Shown piece by piece: positions 6,154 to 8,112 of a stretch of 8,112 nt of DNA. The notes below the pieces were generated by a model, which saw only the letters and a list, made by a program, of their open reading frames with translations, was not told the DNA's origin and did not search any database. The stretch's first letter is position 1. Every line of letters starts with the position of its first letter. The stretch spans positions 1 to 8,112 of the forward strand of contig PKWS01000243.1 in assembly GCA_003132105.1 (NCBI GenBank), written 5' to 3'. Made by a program: the position numbers and the translations under genes. The stretch comes from Desulfosporosinus sp. (GTDB lineage Bacteria > Bacillota > Desulfitobacteriia > Desulfitobacteriales > Desulfitobacteriaceae).

Positions 6154-6483
6154 TCACACCTTAATAAACTGTTCAACATCCAGAACAAATACCGTAGCTC
6201 CACCGACCGGAACTTCTATCGGTATGGGAATATAGGCGTCCATCGGACCCATAATAGGCTGGGCCTGTGTCAACATCTCTTCGCGTTGGTGACATGTCTC
6301 GCGGATCATCGATAGGAGGCCAACTAAACGTTCCTCTTCAACCCCAAAGAGCAACGTTGTATTTCCCGACCGCAGAAACCCCCCCGAACTTGCCAAACGC
6401 GTTGCACGTAATCCTTCTCGTGTCACAGATTGTAGAAGTCTACCAACATCATTGTCCTGAACAATTGCAATCACCATCTTCAT
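6154..6483 (-). CDS. darA: PII-like cyclic-di-AMP receptor DarA (YaaQ/PstA)
   Basis: DarA/PstA is a homotrimeric PII-like cytosolic protein that binds cyclic di-AMP; its downstream partners are incompletely known. The 109-residue product aligns without gaps to B. subtilis YaaQ from memory: MKMVIAIVQDNDVGRLL at the start, the ligand-loop region LASSGGFLRSGNTTLLFGVE at 30-49, the YIPIPIEVPVGGATVFVLDV block at 84-103, and an aromatic residue near the C-terminus. Length is normal. The ATG at 6481-6483 has GAGGAG (6493-6498) 9 bases upstream, located in the last codons of the decarboxylase gene, which ends 6 bases before it. The holB ribosome-binding site is likewise inside the last darA codons. 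In B. subtilis tmk lies upstream and yaaR downstream of this gene; neither is present here. Confidence 0.96.
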   Translation of the reverse strand: MKMVIAIVQDNDVGRLLQSVTREGLRATRLASSGGFLRSGNTTLLFGVEEERLVGLLSMIRETCHQREEMLTQAQPIMGPMDAYIPIPIEVPVGGATVFVLDVEQFIKV

Positions 6484-6489
6484 CCCTTA

Positions 6490-7911
6490 TCACTCCTCGA
6501 CAATCCAAATTGTTTGGCTTTCAAAACCGTCCCACCCTTGCCAACGCCCCTCTCCAGCAGTCAGTAGCGTACCCAGAACTTCGCAAGACATTTGTTCGCC
6601 CATCACAACGACAGGAATTCCAGGTGGATAAGGGGAGATCGTTTCTCCGGCAATATGACCTAAACTTTCCTTAAGGGGGATTTTGCGTTTATGGGCAAAA
6701 AAAGCATCCCGTGGGGAAAGTACTAGATGAGGCAACGGAGGAATTCTAAGCCTATCGTTTTCCACTCGCTTTTTTGATTCCGCAAAGCCTACCGTTTGAG
6801 CGAAACTCGCTAAACTTTCTAACCCCTTCGTGAGCCTTCGGATATCCTCCGGCGTGTTCCCAATTCCTAACATGAAGAGAATGTTTTCCTCATCCCATAA
6901 CTCCGGTTCAATGCCGTAACCCTCCCTGAGGTATTCCACACAACGAGGGGCTGAAACACCCAGTGGCAACGTATTAATCAGGATTTTTGACCAATCTACT
7001 GTATGAATGCCATACGTTCCGACATCTTTTTGTGAGAGAATACGGAAGCTCATCCCCACTCTTCTATGAAGTTCTTCCACTTCTTCATAAAGACCCTCCC
7101 ATCGTCCAAAATCCAAAGCAAATTCTCCTGCCCGTTCCAACGAGGCGAGAAGTAAATAACTTGGACTTGAGGATTGCAGAAGTTCTAGGCTTTGCCTCAA
7201 ACGAGTGCGAGAGACCCTATGCCCTTGAACATGTAGCATGGCCGACTGAGTCAGGGCGCTTAAGGTCTTATGAGAACTATGTAAGACAAGGTCTGCTCCA
7301 AGCTTTAAAGCACTCGGAGGAAATAATGGACCAAGATAGTGTGAGCCGTGTGCTTGATCGACAAGAATCGGTGTCTTAAATCCCAAACGTGTTCTTTCAT
7401 CCAATAATCGGTTCAATTTAAAGCCTGTCCCATAATAACTGGGATATGTGACATGACATGCAGAAACCTCTTGCCACGGAATCTGTTGGTTCTCCATGTC
7501 AAATCCTAACGGAAGATTAAAATCCGGATGAATTGTAGGCATTACATATTTTGGTTTCAATCCACTTAAGACTAATGCCGACATAACGGAACGATGGGAA
7601 CTTCTCTCCACAACAACACGTTTAGCAGCTGTATCTTCCAGAGCGAGAAACATGGCCTGATTTCCAACCGTCCCTCCATTAATAAGGAAAAACGTTTCCT
7701 CCGCTCCGAAAATCCCAGCCGACCGTTTTTGTGCCTCAGCAATTATCCCACTCGGTGAATGAAGCATATCGAGTCCCGGAAGCTCGGTTAAGTCAAAACC
7801 CAGAAAATCTAAGCCATTAAAAAACTCCTGTCGACCTTTGTGGCCAGGAGTATGGAAAGAGGAAAATCCTTGTTTTCGATAACGACTCAATCCCTCTCCA
7901 AGATCACCCAC
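6490..7911 (-). CDS. Orn/Lys/Arg decarboxylase-family PLP enzyme (YaaO-like)
   Basis: This is a fold-type I pyridoxal-phosphate enzyme of the group that decarboxylates lysine, ornithine or arginine to polyamine precursors; the substrate cannot be decided from sequence. Over 473 residues it shows FHTPGH at 19-24, LTELPGLDMLHSPSG at 41-55, the cofactor-phosphate loop INGGTVGNQA at 77-86, SSH with His106 (the residue expected to stack on the PLP ring), VDQAHG with Asp185 (pyridine-nitrogen contact) and His188, and HSSHKT with Lys215 as the Schiff-base lysine. The C-terminal domain has ISPYPPGIPVV at about 425-435. I chose the GTG at 7909-7911: it has GGAGGT 6 bases upstream and gives the usual short N-terminus before FHTPGH. 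An in-frame ATG at 7981-7983 would add 24 residues, but it has no ribosome-binding site and overlaps a promoter-like -10. It heads the darA-holB-ricT-yabA cluster. Confidence 0.88.
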   Translation of the reverse strand: MGDLGEGLSRYRKQGFSSFHTPGHKGRQEFFNGLDFLGFDLTELPGLDMLHSPSGIIAEAQKRSAGIFGAEETFFLINGGTVGNQAMFLALEDTAAKRVVVERSSHRSVMSALVLSGLKPKYVMPTIHPDFNLPLGFDMENQQIPWQEVSACHVTYPSYYGTGFKLNRLLDERTRLGFKTPILVDQAHGSHYLGPLFPPSALKLGADLVLHSSHKTLSALTQSAMLHVQGHRVSRTRLRQSLELLQSSSPSYLLLASLERAGEFALDFGRWEGLYEEVEELHRRVGMSFRILSQKDVGTYGIHTVDWSKILINTLPLGVSAPRCVEYLREGYGIEPELWDEENILFMLGIGNTPEDIRRLTKGLESLASFAQTVGFAESKKRVENDRLRIPPLPHLVLSPRDAFFAHKRKIPLKESLGHIAGETISPYPPGIPVVVMGEQMSCEVLGTLLTAGEGRWQGWDGFESQTIWIVEE

Positions 7912-7917
7912 CGATGA

Positions 7918-7923
7918 ACCTCC
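7918..7923 (-). promoter_or_regulatory. Ribosome-binding site that decides the decarboxylase start
   Basis: GGAGGT on the minus strand, 6 bases before the GTG at 7909-7911. It is a near-consensus site, and the ATG at 7981-7983 has nothing comparable. Confidence 0.75.
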
Positions 7924-7979
7924 ATTCACAGAGTTATCCACAAAAACCACAGTTGATACATGGTATTCCTTACATTTTA

Positions 7980-8007
7980 TCATAAGTTAGGAAATTTTTC
8001 ATCCAAA
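7980..8007 (-). promoter_or_regulatory. Possible promoter of the decarboxylase-darA-holB cluster
   Basis: On the minus strand TATGAT (about 7980-7985) is preceded by a 16-base spacer and TTGGAT (about 8002-8007). The -10 is good, the -35 weak (three of six). Initiation near 7973 would give a leader of about 60 bases to the GTG at 7911 and would exclude the ATG at 7983. The rest of 7984-8112 is AT-rich, contains no gene that I can see, and carries three similar short repeats (8016-8060). Confidence 0.35.
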
Positions 8008-8112
8008 TTGGTTAATCTCAGTTCAAGGTCGCAATTTACAGTTCATTATTCACAGTTTCATCAAGTAAAAGGATACAAAACTTAGATTTCTTATATAGAA
8101 AACTTGGCTGGC

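Noticed and set aside
6147..6203. Longer holB beginning at 6203
   Set aside because: The extra 18 residues are encoded inside darA, do not resemble the family N-terminus, and the ATG at 6149 has a ribosome-binding site at good spacing.
6267..6674. Plus-strand open frame antisense to darA and the decarboxylase
   Set aside because: It lies opposite two well-supported genes and has no family motif or ribosome-binding site.
6987..7379. Plus-strand open frame of 130 codons
   Set aside because: It is the antisense shadow of the decarboxylase gene, whose catalytic motifs are intact in this stretch.

Overview
This window reads as an ordinary chromosomal housekeeping region of a Firmicute, most likely a Clostridia member of the Peptococcaceae type (Desulfitobacterium/Desulfosporosinus-like). 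That placement is an inference. It rests on the gene order, strong Shine-Dalgarno sites, protein similarity to Bacillus subtilis homologues recalled from memory, and an AbrB with the four-cysteine C-terminus common in clostridia. I saw no phage, CRISPR, rRNA or tRNA genes and no intact transposase.

Layout, right to left along the minus strand: an upstream region of about 200 bases (7912-8112); a PLP-dependent Orn/Lys/Arg decarboxylase-family gene (yaaO-like, 6490-7911); the c-di-AMP receptor darA/yaaQ (6154-6483); holB, DNA polymerase III delta-prime (5271-6149); ricT/yaaT (4466-5278); yabA (4164-4469); a structured 153-base gap (4011-4163); and rsmI (3159-4010). The first five genes are almost without gaps (6 and 4 bases, then overlaps of 8 and 4), so they look like one transcription unit with translational coupling. 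abrB (2810-3085) lies alone on the plus strand. It has its own sigma-A-like promoter and a rho-independent terminator, is convergent with rsmI and divergent from metG. metG (626-2581) and the truncated tatD (1-629) form a second minus-strand unit with an ATGA stop/start overlap and a good promoter at 2615-2643.

The order matches the B. subtilis yaaO-tmk-yaaQ-yaaR-holB-yaaT-yabA-yabB-yazA-yabC-abrB-metS-yabD block, with tmk, yaaR, yabB and yazA absent. The genes cover replication (HolB, YabA), RNA and translation (RsmI, MetG, RicT), nucleotide second-messenger sensing (DarA), transition-state control (AbrB) and amino-acid or polyamine metabolism (decarboxylase).

The one stretch not explained by genes is the yabA-rsmI gap. 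It holds a potential H-type pseudoknot, three mutually competing CTGAAT/ATTCAG arms, a G/C-rich hairpin and a small hairpin running into the yabA stop. It looks like a small inserted structured element, perhaps the remnant of an IS200/IS605-type end or its guide RNA scaffold, but the sequence alone does not prove this. I found no convincing new multi-gene system.
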